A stretch of 64,000 nt of DNA. It comes from Cupriavidus pauculus (GTDB lineage Bacteria > Pseudomonadota > Gammaproteobacteria > Burkholderiales > Burkholderiaceae). Positions 35,447 through 43,300 of the stretch are shown here, in pieces. A program made the position numbers and the translations under genes. The stretch's first letter is position 1; each line of letters starts with the position of its first letter. Below the pieces are notes generated by a model. That model was given only the letters and a program-made list of their open reading frames with translations, did not search any database and was not told where the DNA came from. The stretch is taken from positions 310,001 through 374,000 of the forward strand of contig NZ_VZOW01000001.1 in NCBI RefSeq assembly GCF_008801835.1, read 5' to 3'.

Positions 35447-37423
35447 ATGTTCGCCGATTTCCTGGATAGCCATATGGTCGTGCAAATCAACGTCGGCGCG
35501 TTTGTGATCGCCCTACTCTGTTTGCGCGGCGACCGCGGGCGCACGGCGGACCGCTGGCTGTTCGGCTTGGCGGCCGGCGTGCTGCTGATCGTGTACTACC
35601 TGTGGCGCATGTCGCAGACGCTGCCCCAATGGCGCATGGACTTCCCAAGCCTCTGGTCGTATGTGTTCTTCGGTTTCGAATCGATGACGATCGCGTACAC
35701 GCTGATTTCGATCGTCACGCTGACGCGCCGCAGCGACCACAGCGCGCAGGCCGACGCGGGCGAGGCGCGCCTGCGCGGCGACCGCCACGCGCCTGCCGTG
35801 GACATCTTCATCGCCACCTACAACGAAGGGCTCGATGTGCTCGAAAAAACCATCGTCTCGGCCACGGCGATCGACTATCCGAACTTCCGCGTCTGGGTGC
35901 TGGACGACACGCGGCGCGGCTGGCTCAAGCAGTATTGCGAACAGGTGGGCGTGAACTACGTCACGCGACCCGACAACACGCATGCCAAGGCCGGCAACCT
36001 GAACAACGGTTTGCAGCGCAGCGCGCAACTCGATGGCGGCGCGCCATACATCATGGTGCTCGACGCGGATTTCGCGCCCAACCGGAATATCCTGCTGCGC
36101 GTGATCGGCCTGTTCGACGATCCGTCGGTGGGCGTGGTGCAAACGCCCCAGTTCTACTACAACGCCGATCCCATCCAGTACAACCTGCGCTCGACAAAAT
36201 GCTGGGTCGACGAACAGCGCGCGTTCTTCGACGTGATGCAGCCGGCCAAGGATGCGTGGGGCACCGCGTTCTGCATCGGCACGTCGTTTGTGGTGCGGCG
36301 CGACGCGCTAGGCCGGATCGGCGGATTTCCCACCGGCACGGTCACCGAGGACATCCACCTGACCTACAAGCTGATGCCGCACGGCTATGTCACGCGCTGG
36401 CTTAACGAGCGCCTCAGCGTGGGGCTGTCCGCGGAAGGTCTGCCTGAATACATCAGTCAGCGCAGCCGCTGGGGCCTGGGCACGATCCAGGTGGCGCTGA
36501 CCGCTGACGGCCCGCTGCGCGGTCGCGGCTACACGCTGCGCCAGCGCCTGCACTATGTGCACGGCCTGCTGCATTGGCTGAGCCGGCCGTTCACGCTGAT
36601 GCTGCTGGCCGGGCCGCTGCTCTACTGGTTCTTCAATGTGCCAACGCTTTATGGTGAGCCCCTGCAATTCCTGGCCTATGGCGTGCCGGCGCTGTTGCTG
36701 TACTGGGCCTACAGCATCTGGATCACCGATTCGCGCGCCATGCCAGTGTTTACCGAGGTCACGCAGATTGTGGCAGCGATGGCGGTGACGGCTACGCTGG
36801 CAAGCGCGATGTTCAAACCGTTCGGCCGGCCGTTCAAGGTGACCAACAAGGGGCTGGACCGATCGAAGCTGACCGTGCACGGCAAGTTTGCCGCGCTGTA
36901 CGGGGCGCTGTTCGTGTTGTCCGCGCTTGGCCTGGCGCGTGCCGTAGCGGCCGATGGCGCCGCGCCTGGCATCGCGTTCAATATTGGCTGGACGGTGATG
37001 TCGATGGTGCTCTATCTGGCGTCGTTGCTGGTGTGTTTCGAACTGCCGCGGCCGCGCAAGGAAGAACGCTTTCCGCTGCGGGCAGCCGCGCGGCTTCAGT
37101 GCTACGGCGACGACGGCGTGTCGCGCGAGATCGACGGCACGACGCGAGACTTGTCCTGCAATGGCGCCGGATTCGAAGCCCAGGCGGCGCCCGCAGTAGC
37201 TCCCGGCGCGGTCGGCGCGTTCTGGATGGCGCAACTGGGCTGGGTGCCTTGCCGTGTGGCCCGGATCGACAAACATCTGATCGGCATCGCGCTGATGCCG
37301 GATACCGCTGTGCGACACCGGTTGATCCGCCTTCTCTTCAGCGAGCCGCCCCACAACATCGCGCATCGCGGGCTTCCGGGCACGGCGCTGGCCCAGCTGC
37401 TGCGACGCGCCTTCACTGGCTGA
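35447..37423 (+). CDS. BcsA-like processive glycosyltransferase (GT2) with C-terminal PilZ domain
   Basis: 658 residues, a cellulose/curdlan synthase relative. After three N-terminal spans, the GT-A domain shows DIFIATYNEG, VWVLDDT, VLDADFAP, TEDIHLTYKLMPHG and QRSRWGLGTIQ, the D-D-D-Q(Q/R)xRW set of processive synthases. Several spans follow, including KPFGRPFKVTNKG, then a PilZ domain with RKEER and DLSCNGAGF, the RxxxR and DxSxxG c-di-GMP site. It should polymerise a nucleotide sugar while extruding the chain, activated by cyclic di-GMP. It lacks BcsB. Gene order with a HlyD adaptor and NodT-type channel is unlike Bcs, Alg, Pel or Pga. Confidence 0.93.
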   Translation: MFADFLDSHMVVQINVGAFVIALLCLRGDRGRTADRWLFGLAAGVLLIVYYLWRMSQTLPQWRMDFPSLWSYVFFGFESMTIAYTLISIVTLTRRSDHSAQADAGEARLRGDRHAPAVDIFIATYNEGLDVLEKTIVSATAIDYPNFRVWVLDDTRRGWLKQYCEQVGVNYVTRPDNTHAKAGNLNNGLQRSAQLDGGAPYIMVLDADFAPNRNILLRVIGLFDDPSVGVVQTPQFYYNADPIQYNLRSTKCWVDEQRAFFDVMQPAKDAWGTAFCIGTSFVVRRDALGRIGGFPTGTVTEDIHLTYKLMPHGYVTRWLNERLSVGLSAEGLPEYISQRSRWGLGTIQVALTADGPLRGRGYTLRQRLHYVHGLLHWLSRPFTLMLLAGPLLYWFFNVPTLYGEPLQFLAYGVPALLLYWAYSIWITDSRAMPVFTEVTQIVAAMAVTATLASAMFKPFGRPFKVTNKGLDRSKLTVHGKFAALYGALFVLSALGLARAVAADGAAPGIAFNIGWTVMSMVLYLASLLVCFELPRPRKEERFPLRAAARLQCYGDDGVSREIDGTTRDLSCNGAGFEAQAAPAVAPGAVGAFWMAQLGWVPCRVARIDKHLIGIALMPDTAVRHRLIRLLFSEPPHNIAHRGLPGTALAQLLRRAFTG

Positions 37424-37445
37424 TCAAGCAATGTCCGAGGACGAT

Positions 37446-39041
37446 ATGAAGACCACCACGACACGGCGCGCCCCGCCCCGCCACCCAGCCTTCCGATGGA
37501 GCGCCGCGGCGCTGCTGCCGCTCGCGCTGGCCGCGTGCACACTGGAACCGACCTACGAACGCCCCGTCTCGCCCGTGCCCAATGCATGGCCTAGCGGCGA
37601 CGCCTATCGCAGCGGCGACGGCAAGACGACCAGCGGCGAAGGCCAGCCAGCCGACAATCGCGCGGCGCAGCCGGAGGTGTCGGCCGCCAACCTCGGCTGG
37701 CAGGATTTTTTTACCGACGCACGGCTGCGCAAGCTGATTGAACTTGGTCTGGCCAACAATCGCGACCTGCGCGTCGCAACACTGTCGATCGAACAGGCGC
37801 GCGCGCAATATCGCATCCAGCGCGCCGCCCAGTTTCCGTCGATCAACGCCAACGCCGGCTTCAGCAGTTCGCGCCAGAGTAGCGAACTGCGCGCGCCGGG
37901 GCAGGATCCGGTCATCAATGCGTGGAACGCGGGCGTTGGCTTCAGCGCGTTCGAGATCGACGTCTTCGGCCGCGTGCGCAGCCTCAAGCACGAGGCGCTG
38001 GAGCAATACTTGGCGATCGAGGAAGTCCGACGCAGCACCCAGATCAGCCTTGTCGGCGAGATCGCCAACGCCTACCTGACGTGGCAGGCCGACCGGCAAC
38101 TGCTGCAGCTTTCGCAGGACACGCTGAAGCTGCAGCAAGACGCCGCCGAGATGGTGAGCCGCAGCAAGAAGGCGGGCGGCATGGCCGAAATCGACATGCA
38201 CCGCACGCAGACACAGGTGGAAACCGCGCGAGTCGACGTCGAGCAATACACGCGCCAGGTGGCGCAGGACGAAAACGCGCTGGCGCTGCTGATCGGCGGT
38301 CCGCTGCCGGCCGATCTGCCCGAGCCGCAGCCGTTTGCCAATACTTCGTATGTTGCCGAACTGCCGGCTGGCCTGCCCTCGGCGCTGCTGGAGCAGCGCC
38401 CGGACATCATGGCGGCCGAACACCGCCTGAAAGCCGCCAACGCCAACATCGGCGCGGCGCGCGCGGCGTTCTTTCCGCAGATCTCGCTGACTGCCGGCAT
38501 TGGACTTGCCAGCACGACGCTGGCCGGGCTGTTTTCCGGTGGGGCGGCATGGGCGTTTGCGCCCCAGATCACGCTGCCGATCTTCAATGCCGGCGCCAAT
38601 CAGGCGCAACTCGATATTTCCAAGGTGCGCAAGGACATCAACGTGGCACAGTACGAGCGCACCATTCAGGCCGCCTTTCGCGATGTGGCCGACGGCCTGG
38701 CGGCCCGGGGCACCTATGACCGGCAGACCGCCGCGCAGGAAGCACTGCAGAAGGACGTCAGCGAAACGCAGCGGCTGGCGCAGATCCGCTTCAAGAATGG
38801 CGTCGACGATTACTTTCCGGTGTTCGATGCACAACGCCAGCTGTACGATGCGCAGAAGAAGCTGGTGACGATTCAGCTTGCCCGGCTGACCAGCCGCGCG
38901 CAGCTCTACAAGGCACTGGGCGGCGGCTGGTCGCAGCAGACCGTGGCGCAGGTGCCAGCGGCTCCCCCACCCTCTGCTCCTGCCCCTGCCGCTGCACCGG
39001 CTTCCGGGCCTTCCGTGGCCCAATCGCGACCGGCAAACTGA
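37446..39041 (+). CDS. Outer-membrane efflux lipoprotein (NodT/OprM family)
   Basis: 531 residues from ATG at 37446, with GAGGACGAT upstream; an upstream ATG at 37431 is less likely. A lipoprotein signal ends at LALAACTLEPTYERP, where the Cys is acylated. The body is the TolC-type duplicated fold: LIELGLANNRDLRVATLSIEQARAQYRIQRAAQFPSI-like repeats and RPDIMAAEHRLKAANANIGAARAAFFPQISL. The tail is a Pro/Ala-rich linker. It forms a trimeric channel through the outer membrane and, unlike BcsC or AlgE, is not a typical polysaccharide porin. Fourth gene of the operon, 22 bases after the synthase. Confidence 0.92.
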   Translation: MKTTTTRRAPPRHPAFRWSAAALLPLALAACTLEPTYERPVSPVPNAWPSGDAYRSGDGKTTSGEGQPADNRAAQPEVSAANLGWQDFFTDARLRKLIELGLANNRDLRVATLSIEQARAQYRIQRAAQFPSINANAGFSSSRQSSELRAPGQDPVINAWNAGVGFSAFEIDVFGRVRSLKHEALEQYLAIEEVRRSTQISLVGEIANAYLTWQADRQLLQLSQDTLKLQQDAAEMVSRSKKAGGMAEIDMHRTQTQVETARVDVEQYTRQVAQDENALALLIGGPLPADLPEPQPFANTSYVAELPAGLPSALLEQRPDIMAAEHRLKAANANIGAARAAFFPQISLTAGIGLASTTLAGLFSGGAAWAFAPQITLPIFNAGANQAQLDISKVRKDINVAQYERTIQAAFRDVADGLAARGTYDRQTAAQEALQKDVSETQRLAQIRFKNGVDDYFPVFDAQRQLYDAQKKLVTIQLARLTSRAQLYKALGGGWSQQTVAQVPAAPPPSAPAPAAAPASGPSVAQSRPAN

Positions 39042-39075
39042 TGGAATCGCCGGCCTGCCGCGTCGACCACCGTTT

Positions 39076-39675
39076 TCAGGAACTGACCGACGCGGCCGGC
39101 GCCGAAGCGCCGCCCAAGGCCATCCGTTCGATGCGCCGGAGCACGTTGCGCACCAGCACGTTGCAGTTGTAGTGCAGCCCGTATGAAAACGGCATAAGAG
39201 CAAAACGTTGGCTCTCCGCGTTAAAGGCCGCGGTGAAATGCCGGGTATATGCGTCATGCAGGACGGAAATCCGGCGATTGCAGATCAGGTAGTTGATTTT
39301 GGCGTTATAGGCGTGGTCACGCTGGATCCAGTCGCGCCGGATGCCGCCGTAATCGCCGAAGAACGGCTCGACGCGCGTCGGGTAGCGCGATAGCACGGTG
39401 CCATCGGGAAACGTGACGGGTTCCCCGACCAGGTAGTGCCAGATCTTTCCTTCAAAGAAAAAGCACGAGTGTCCGCGCCGCAGGCCGTCTGGCGCGCCAT
39501 TGATCTGCACGATCACCCTGCCGCGCCGCACGTATTCCCAAAAATCCCCTTCGGTGGCCACGAGATGCCCGATACGCCCGGCAATCTCGCGGGAATCGTT
39601 CGCCACGTACCGTCGATCCTTGACAAAGGCGCGCCAGTTTTTCTGAATGAGGGTCGCGGCTTCAGTGGGTGTCAT
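39076..39675 (-). CDS. IQ-motif/GHS-YNC family protein A (predicted permuted thiol hydrolase)
   Basis: 199 residues from ATG at 39675; longer frames upstream are non-conserved. Paralogue of the proteins at 51684, 52340 and 53046. The N-terminus has the IQ-like helix IQKNWRAFVKDRR (residues 10-22), then RVIVQINGAPDG..GHSCFFF with His69, SRYP at 97-100, and the conserved end FSYGLHYNCNVLVRNVLRRIERMA with Cys171. A His in the first half followed by Cys in an NCN context is the order of circularly permuted papain-like enzymes (LRAT, PPPDE, DUF4105), suggesting a thiol hydrolase or transferase. No signal peptide. It follows cdiB by 168 bp, same strand. Confidence 0.7.
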   Translation of the reverse strand: MTPTEAATLIQKNWRAFVKDRRYVANDSREIAGRIGHLVATEGDFWEYVRRGRVIVQINGAPDGLRRGHSCFFFEGKIWHYLVGEPVTFPDGTVLSRYPTRVEPFFGDYGGIRRDWIQRDHAYNAKINYLICNRRISVLHDAYTRHFTAAFNAESQRFALMPFSYGLHYNCNVLVRNVLRRIERMALGGASAPAASVSS

Positions 39676-39842
39676 TGTGAGTGTGCATAAATTAGTCGAT
39701 TGGCCACGCCCTTTGTGGGATCTGTCCAAAGATAAGGGCGGCGCCTTGGGTGCGGGCGGGACCGGTGCGTCGCATGCCGTGGAGAATCGTAAAACCAAAC
39801 AATGAAGCCACAATGGCCCGCGATCAACGCCTCGCGTGATGA

Positions 39843-41627
39843 TCAGTACTGGTAGACGATCTGCAGCCCCGCCGTGACACTGGCGGTGTCGAACGGCTCG
39901 GGCTTGTAGACGGGCATACCGAGGAAAACGTCGTAGGACAGACTGCCCAGTTGCGATGCACCGACGCCACCGCGCAACCCCACCACGGCACCCGCCAGTT
40001 GCGTACCAACCTGCCCCGTGGTGGAGGGTCCGTACACGCGGCCGTAGTCCAGTCCGACATACAGCGCATGCCCGCTGGCACCTAACGGTGCCTGCAACTC
40101 ATTGCGCCAGTAGAAGCCCCGCTCGCCCGCCAGGGAATTCTCGCCATCGAAGCCGCGCACCGTGTATCGGCTGCCAATGCTCAGGTCGTCGACAAAGTAC
40201 AGGCGATCGTTGGTGAACTGGCCGCGCACCGTCATGACGTAGCGAAGGGCCTGATCGGCAACCTTGAAGGGCACCGAGAGGTTGGCATCGAGCACCATCA
40301 TCCGATATCGCCATGTGGGACCGCCGTCGGCCGCCAGCACGTCATCCTGTGCGCCAAATCCACCCGTGCCCTGCCGGAATGCCAGCGTGGCGTCGAGTTG
40401 GGACTGACCGAAATAGTGGCGATCGGTTACGCCGAATTCCAGCATCGTGTTATTGCGGCGCTGCTGCGGAATTTCGGTATCTTCGATAAAACTCTTGCCG
40501 AATCGGCGCGTCAGGCGCATCTGCACGCCGAACACATCATTCTGGCTGCGACGCAGTACGCGATGGAGCTTCAGGTCGACGTTCTCTGACTTGCCGCTCG
40601 AGACGAACGTTGTGTTAACGCCGGCAATCTGCTGGAAATAGTTGCTGCTATAGGCCGAAAGCGTCGCCGTCCAGTAGCCCCACGGCACCGAGTAGAAGCC
40701 ATTCCACCCCTGCGTGCCGTGCGCCTTGTTGCTGAACATCAGGTCCTGGTTGTACCCGATATTGAGGATGTCATTCAGGCCGAGCGGATTGTCGACCCCG
40801 ACGCTCACGTTGCCTTGCCATTTTCCCGTGGAGCGAGAGCCCGAATTGTCGATCGACGCAACGAGCGTCCAGGGCTTGTTGCGACGCACGGCAATCACCA
40901 CGTCGCTCTGACCAGGCGTCGATGTGGGGACAATCTGCATGTCCACATCCTGGCTGGCCACACGCTTCATCTGCTCGAGCCCCTGCTCCAGATCGCGCAG
41001 ATTCAGCAAGTCGCCCGGTCGGGCCGGAAACGCTGTTTTCCACGTGCCGCGGGAGTCCGGGTTGGTGAAACGCAGTTCGCCGATCACGCCAGGGATCAGC
41101 GTCAGTTGCAACGTGCCGGTACTCAGGTCCTGCTGCGGGAGCAGCAAGCGCGTCGTCACATAGCCACGACCGAGGATGGCCTGCGACGCACCTTTGAGAA
41201 GGATATCCAGCCCTTGCTTGCCGACGCACGCCGCTTGATAGCGGTCCAGCCATTGGCGCAAAAAGGCGAACGGATCCTGTGGCAAAGCCGATGCGCCCTG
41301 CGCACGAGACGCCGCGGGCAGGTTGTCAGGGACTTCGACGACGAACCGATCGATGCGGAAACACGGCGTTTCAGTGGGCAGCGACGGGTATTCGACTGGC
41401 CCGACCTCCTGCGCACGCAGCCCCGGGGATTGAACCGACTGCTGGCGCTCGCGGGCTTCCTGCTGCTGACGGGTGCGTTGGTCTTGTTCGATGCGGGTGG
41501 TTAGAGCCGAGACTGGCGCTGTTTGTGCGAATGCTGCGCGACTTGCAAGCAAAAGACTGGCAAAAAGCGGCCACAACCGTGTGGCCGGCGAATTATTTTT
41601 CATTTGTCGTGTGAAATGGCGATTCAC
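39843..41627 (-). CDS. cdiB: Two-partner secretion/CDI outer-membrane transporter CdiB (ShlB/FhaC family)
   Basis: 594 residues from a GTG at 41627; ATG at 41603 is the alternative, giving a cleaner signal peptide (MKNNSPATRLWPLFASLLLA, cleavage near AFAQTA). A periplasmic part with two POTRA-like domains (TPCFRIDRFVVEVP, LVPGVIGELRFT-like repeats) precedes a 16-strand barrel ending in IVYQY. VRGF, the FhaC/BamA lid-lock motif, is seen as RYTVRGFDGENSL. It exports the very large protein encoded at 43297. The order cdiA-immunity-cdiB is that of Burkholderia-type bcpAIOB loci. Intact. Confidence 0.94.
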   Translation of the reverse strand: MNRHFTRQMKNNSPATRLWPLFASLLLASRAAFAQTAPVSALTTRIEQDQRTRQQQEARERQQSVQSPGLRAQEVGPVEYPSLPTETPCFRIDRFVVEVPDNLPAASRAQGASALPQDPFAFLRQWLDRYQAACVGKQGLDILLKGASQAILGRGYVTTRLLLPQQDLSTGTLQLTLIPGVIGELRFTNPDSRGTWKTAFPARPGDLLNLRDLEQGLEQMKRVASQDVDMQIVPTSTPGQSDVVIAVRRNKPWTLVASIDNSGSRSTGKWQGNVSVGVDNPLGLNDILNIGYNQDLMFSNKAHGTQGWNGFYSVPWGYWTATLSAYSSNYFQQIAGVNTTFVSSGKSENVDLKLHRVLRRSQNDVFGVQMRLTRRFGKSFIEDTEIPQQRRNNTMLEFGVTDRHYFGQSQLDATLAFRQGTGGFGAQDDVLAADGGPTWRYRMMVLDANLSVPFKVADQALRYVMTVRGQFTNDRLYFVDDLSIGSRYTVRGFDGENSLAGERGFYWRNELQAPLGASGHALYVGLDYGRVYGPSTTGQVGTQLAGAVVGLRGGVGASQLGSLSYDVFLGMPVYKPEPFDTASVTAGLQIVYQY

Positions 41628-41658
41628 CCCGGCGCGGAAGCCGGAGGATGCGGACGCG

Positions 41659-41945
41659 TTAGCTCACCAGGGTGAACCGTATCCCCGTTACGCCCTGCGA
41701 AATCAACAAGTCACGGATGCGCTCGGAGCAGACTAGCCCGACCGACCAGCCTTTGACTCTAAATAGTTCGTGCCCTGCGGCTTTAGTAGGAACGATGCGC
41801 AGGGTGTTGATGCGATAGTCGCCCACTTTATCTGGCTGGCCGTCGTCTTCGGTCCAGCGCGGAAACATGGAGAACCCGGTCAGGTCCTCGTCCACGCAGT
41901 CGACAATTCCAGCACGTTGAGGATTTCATAGGGCTCATCTACACC
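41659..41945 (-). pseudogene. Frameshifted Imm11-like immunity gene fragment
   Basis: A 78-residue frame (from ATG at 41895) ends in GHELFRVKGWSVGLVCSERIRDLLISQGVTGIRFTLV, the pattern of the imm11/DUF1629 C-terminus. Upstream the sequence continues in another frame as GVDEPYEILNVLE (41905-41945) before IVDCVDEDLTG, exactly the expected continuation, so one base has been lost near 41906. The N-terminal two thirds of the gene are gone. It is a decayed orphan immunity gene, AT-richer than the surrounding cdi genes. Confidence 0.65.
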
Positions 41946-42006
41946 TCAAGGCCAATTTTATAAAAAATGTTGGCGCTCATCTGTCCTGTCCACGAAATAA
42001 TTGGCG

Positions 42007-42465
42007 CTAACATTGACGAAATTTGAGATGCGCAACCAAGTCATCGAATGAAACGTTTTGCGTACCGTCACTGCACCTTAACGTTGTACCGCCGTCATTG
42101 TTGGAAATAACCATGCCGGCATTACCAACCCATGCTTGCATGATTCCGTCGATTCGCCATACATTCCAGATTTTCAGCGTGTGCTCGGCCTTCCCGCTTA
42201 CTTCGAAAGTAACCGTGTCAGGTGCTGTGTCTGTCCACAACACAAGATCCGTCAAGTGCTGATTCTCCACTTCGATTGACGCCTTCTCGATCCTTAAGCG
42301 GAGACCCTGAGTGGGCACTTTTTTTATGGCGAGGAACTGAATCTCACAGGGGAGATTTCCTGCATGCAGCGGAAGGAGAAAGATTTGCTTTACCATATCG
42401 TCTCCCCAAACAATTGCCTGTCCCCTTGCTTGTTGGAATAACTGTGCGAGTGTTTTGGTAGTCAC
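42007..42465 (-). CDS. Orphan CDI immunity-like protein (152 aa)
   Basis: 152 residues from a GTG at 42465 (VTTKTLAQLFQQARGQAIVWG). No known family is recognised; it is acidic to neutral, cytosolic, with beta-type patterning (VKQIFLLPLHAGNLPC, RLRIEKASIEVENQHLTDL, VTFEVSGKAEHTLKIWNVWRIDG). It starts 3 bases after the stop of the decayed toxin remnant, a spacing typical of a CT-immunity pair, so it is probably that toxin's immunity protein. Base composition is visibly lower in GC than in cdiA or cdiB, as common for swapped-in modules. Confidence 0.55.
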   Translation of the reverse strand: MTTKTLAQLFQQARGQAIVWGDDMVKQIFLLPLHAGNLPCEIQFLAIKKVPTQGLRLRIEKASIEVENQHLTDLVLWTDTAPDTVTFEVSGKAEHTLKIWNVWRIDGIMQAWVGNAGMVISNNDGGTTLRCSDGTQNVSFDDLVAHLKFRQC

Positions 42466-42468
42466 GAT

Positions 42469-42640
42469 TTAATACACCGGTCTTCTGTACGGATCAACGG
42501 TAGCATGGTCCTGCGGCCAACGCGGGACGAAATCTTTGGCTCTCGCTGGGGTGATCGGTAGGCGGCAGCAACATCATGCCGAGAATTGTTGACGCAACAG
42601 AGCGCCACCGTTTCCGGAATTTGTCCCGTCTAACCTTCAA
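42469..42640 (-). pseudogene. Remnant of a displaced CdiA toxin tip (HNH-like)
   Basis: Reading left from 42640, one frame gives RRDKFRKRWRSVAS and, after a shift, another gives LLRQQFSA then a stop. Together these resemble the RDxFRKRFWxxVAxDPELxxQFSA segment of HNH-type colicin-like nuclease toxins, lacking the HNH core itself. The same second frame ends as PRWPQDHATVDPYRRPVY and a TAA at 42469-42471, three bases before the next immunity gene. It is a corrupted CT fragment left by recombination. The identification is by motif memory only. Confidence 0.4.
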
Positions 42641-42956
42641 AACGCAGCGCCGTGATGACGAAGGTATCGTGTTCTGATTTTTCGTCATTGATGAAATCTC
42701 GGGCAGCTTTGTTATTGACCATCGCCACGTCACGACTCACGGGTGGATCTACGCCATCCCAAATACAATCGACTCTGGCCTCGAAGCCAGGATGGTGCCA
42801 GATGCCACCTTCAACGCGAGTGATGACAAGCCCACGAGCTCCCGCAGCGCGACAAATAGCTGTCGCTGAATCCGCAGACAGCTTCATAACGACGCTTCCG
42901 TCCAAATCAAAAAAGGATTCGGGTGATGCGTAACGACGTTGTGGATCAATCTTCAT
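42630..42956 (-). CDS. Orphan CDI immunity-like protein (108 aa)
   Basis: 108 residues from ATG at 42956 (MKIDPQRRYASPESFFDLDG), with GCAAGAAAGCG before it; a longer start at 43010 is possible. Contents are acidic and cytosolic, with VEGGIWHHPGFEARVDCIWDG in the middle. I do not recognise the family. Its location between the cognate immunity gene and a toxin remnant, with the same low GC, fits an orphan immunity gene or an additional small CDI gene in the position of bcpO. It overlaps the toxin remnant by a few bases at its end. Confidence 0.55.
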   Translation of the reverse strand: MKIDPQRRYASPESFFDLDGSVVMKLSADSATAICRAAGARGLVITRVEGGIWHHPGFEARVDCIWDGVDPPVSRDVAMVNNKAARDFINDEKSEHDTFVITALRFEG

Positions 42957-43051
42957 TTCGCTTTCTTGCCATCCTCGATCGTTAGAGATAAATAGCGTCG
43001 CAGGGTGCAAGGCGGGATTTCAACCGCAATAAGGCACTCCCGTTGCTCTTT

Positions 43052-43300
43052 CTATCTACGGCCATCGACTAGTGCTATTTCGGCCTGTACCAGTGCTTGT
43101 TTGAGCCATTCAAGCCCCACGTTTCGCACGATTGCTACCTCGTTTCCATCGCAGCCAGGGAATACAACCTTCAGATGCTTGATGCCATCATCTTGGCTCA
43201 CGAGCGCAACAAACTTGCCATCGCTATAAATTTCGGCAATCAGCTCTGCGTAGTCAACATCGCTAGCGATCACAATTTCCAGCTTAGGGTCTTGCTTCAT
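43052..43300 (-). CDS. cdiI: Cognate CDI immunity protein (CdiI)
   Basis: 82 residues. The start overlaps the cdiA stop by 4 bases (ATGA at 43297-43300), the position of cdiI. The middle, AELIAEIYSDGKFVALVSQDDG, and EVAIVRNVGLEWLKQALVQAEIAL resemble the small immunity proteins linked with EndoU/BECR-type toxins carrying the GGxDVxxPDGRGxRFD motif, as encoded here in the CdiA tip. It should bind and block the CdiA-CT inside the cell, protecting siblings. Cytosolic, no signal peptide. Confidence 0.8.
   Translation of the reverse strand: MKQDPKLEIVIASDVDYAELIAEIYSDGKFVALVSQDDGIKHLKVVFPGCDGNEVAIVRNVGLEWLKQALVQAEIALVDGRR

Noticed and set aside
39030..39115. GC-rich inverted arms near the convergent end of the polysaccharide operon
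   Set aside because: CGCCGGCC...GCGTCG pairs only with a gap and one arm lies within the coding end of family-A gene; too weak to call a terminator.
37413..39257. 614-codon minus-strand frame opposite the NodT-type lipoprotein
   Set aside because: Antisense shadow of a well-supported gene and overlapping a second real gene.
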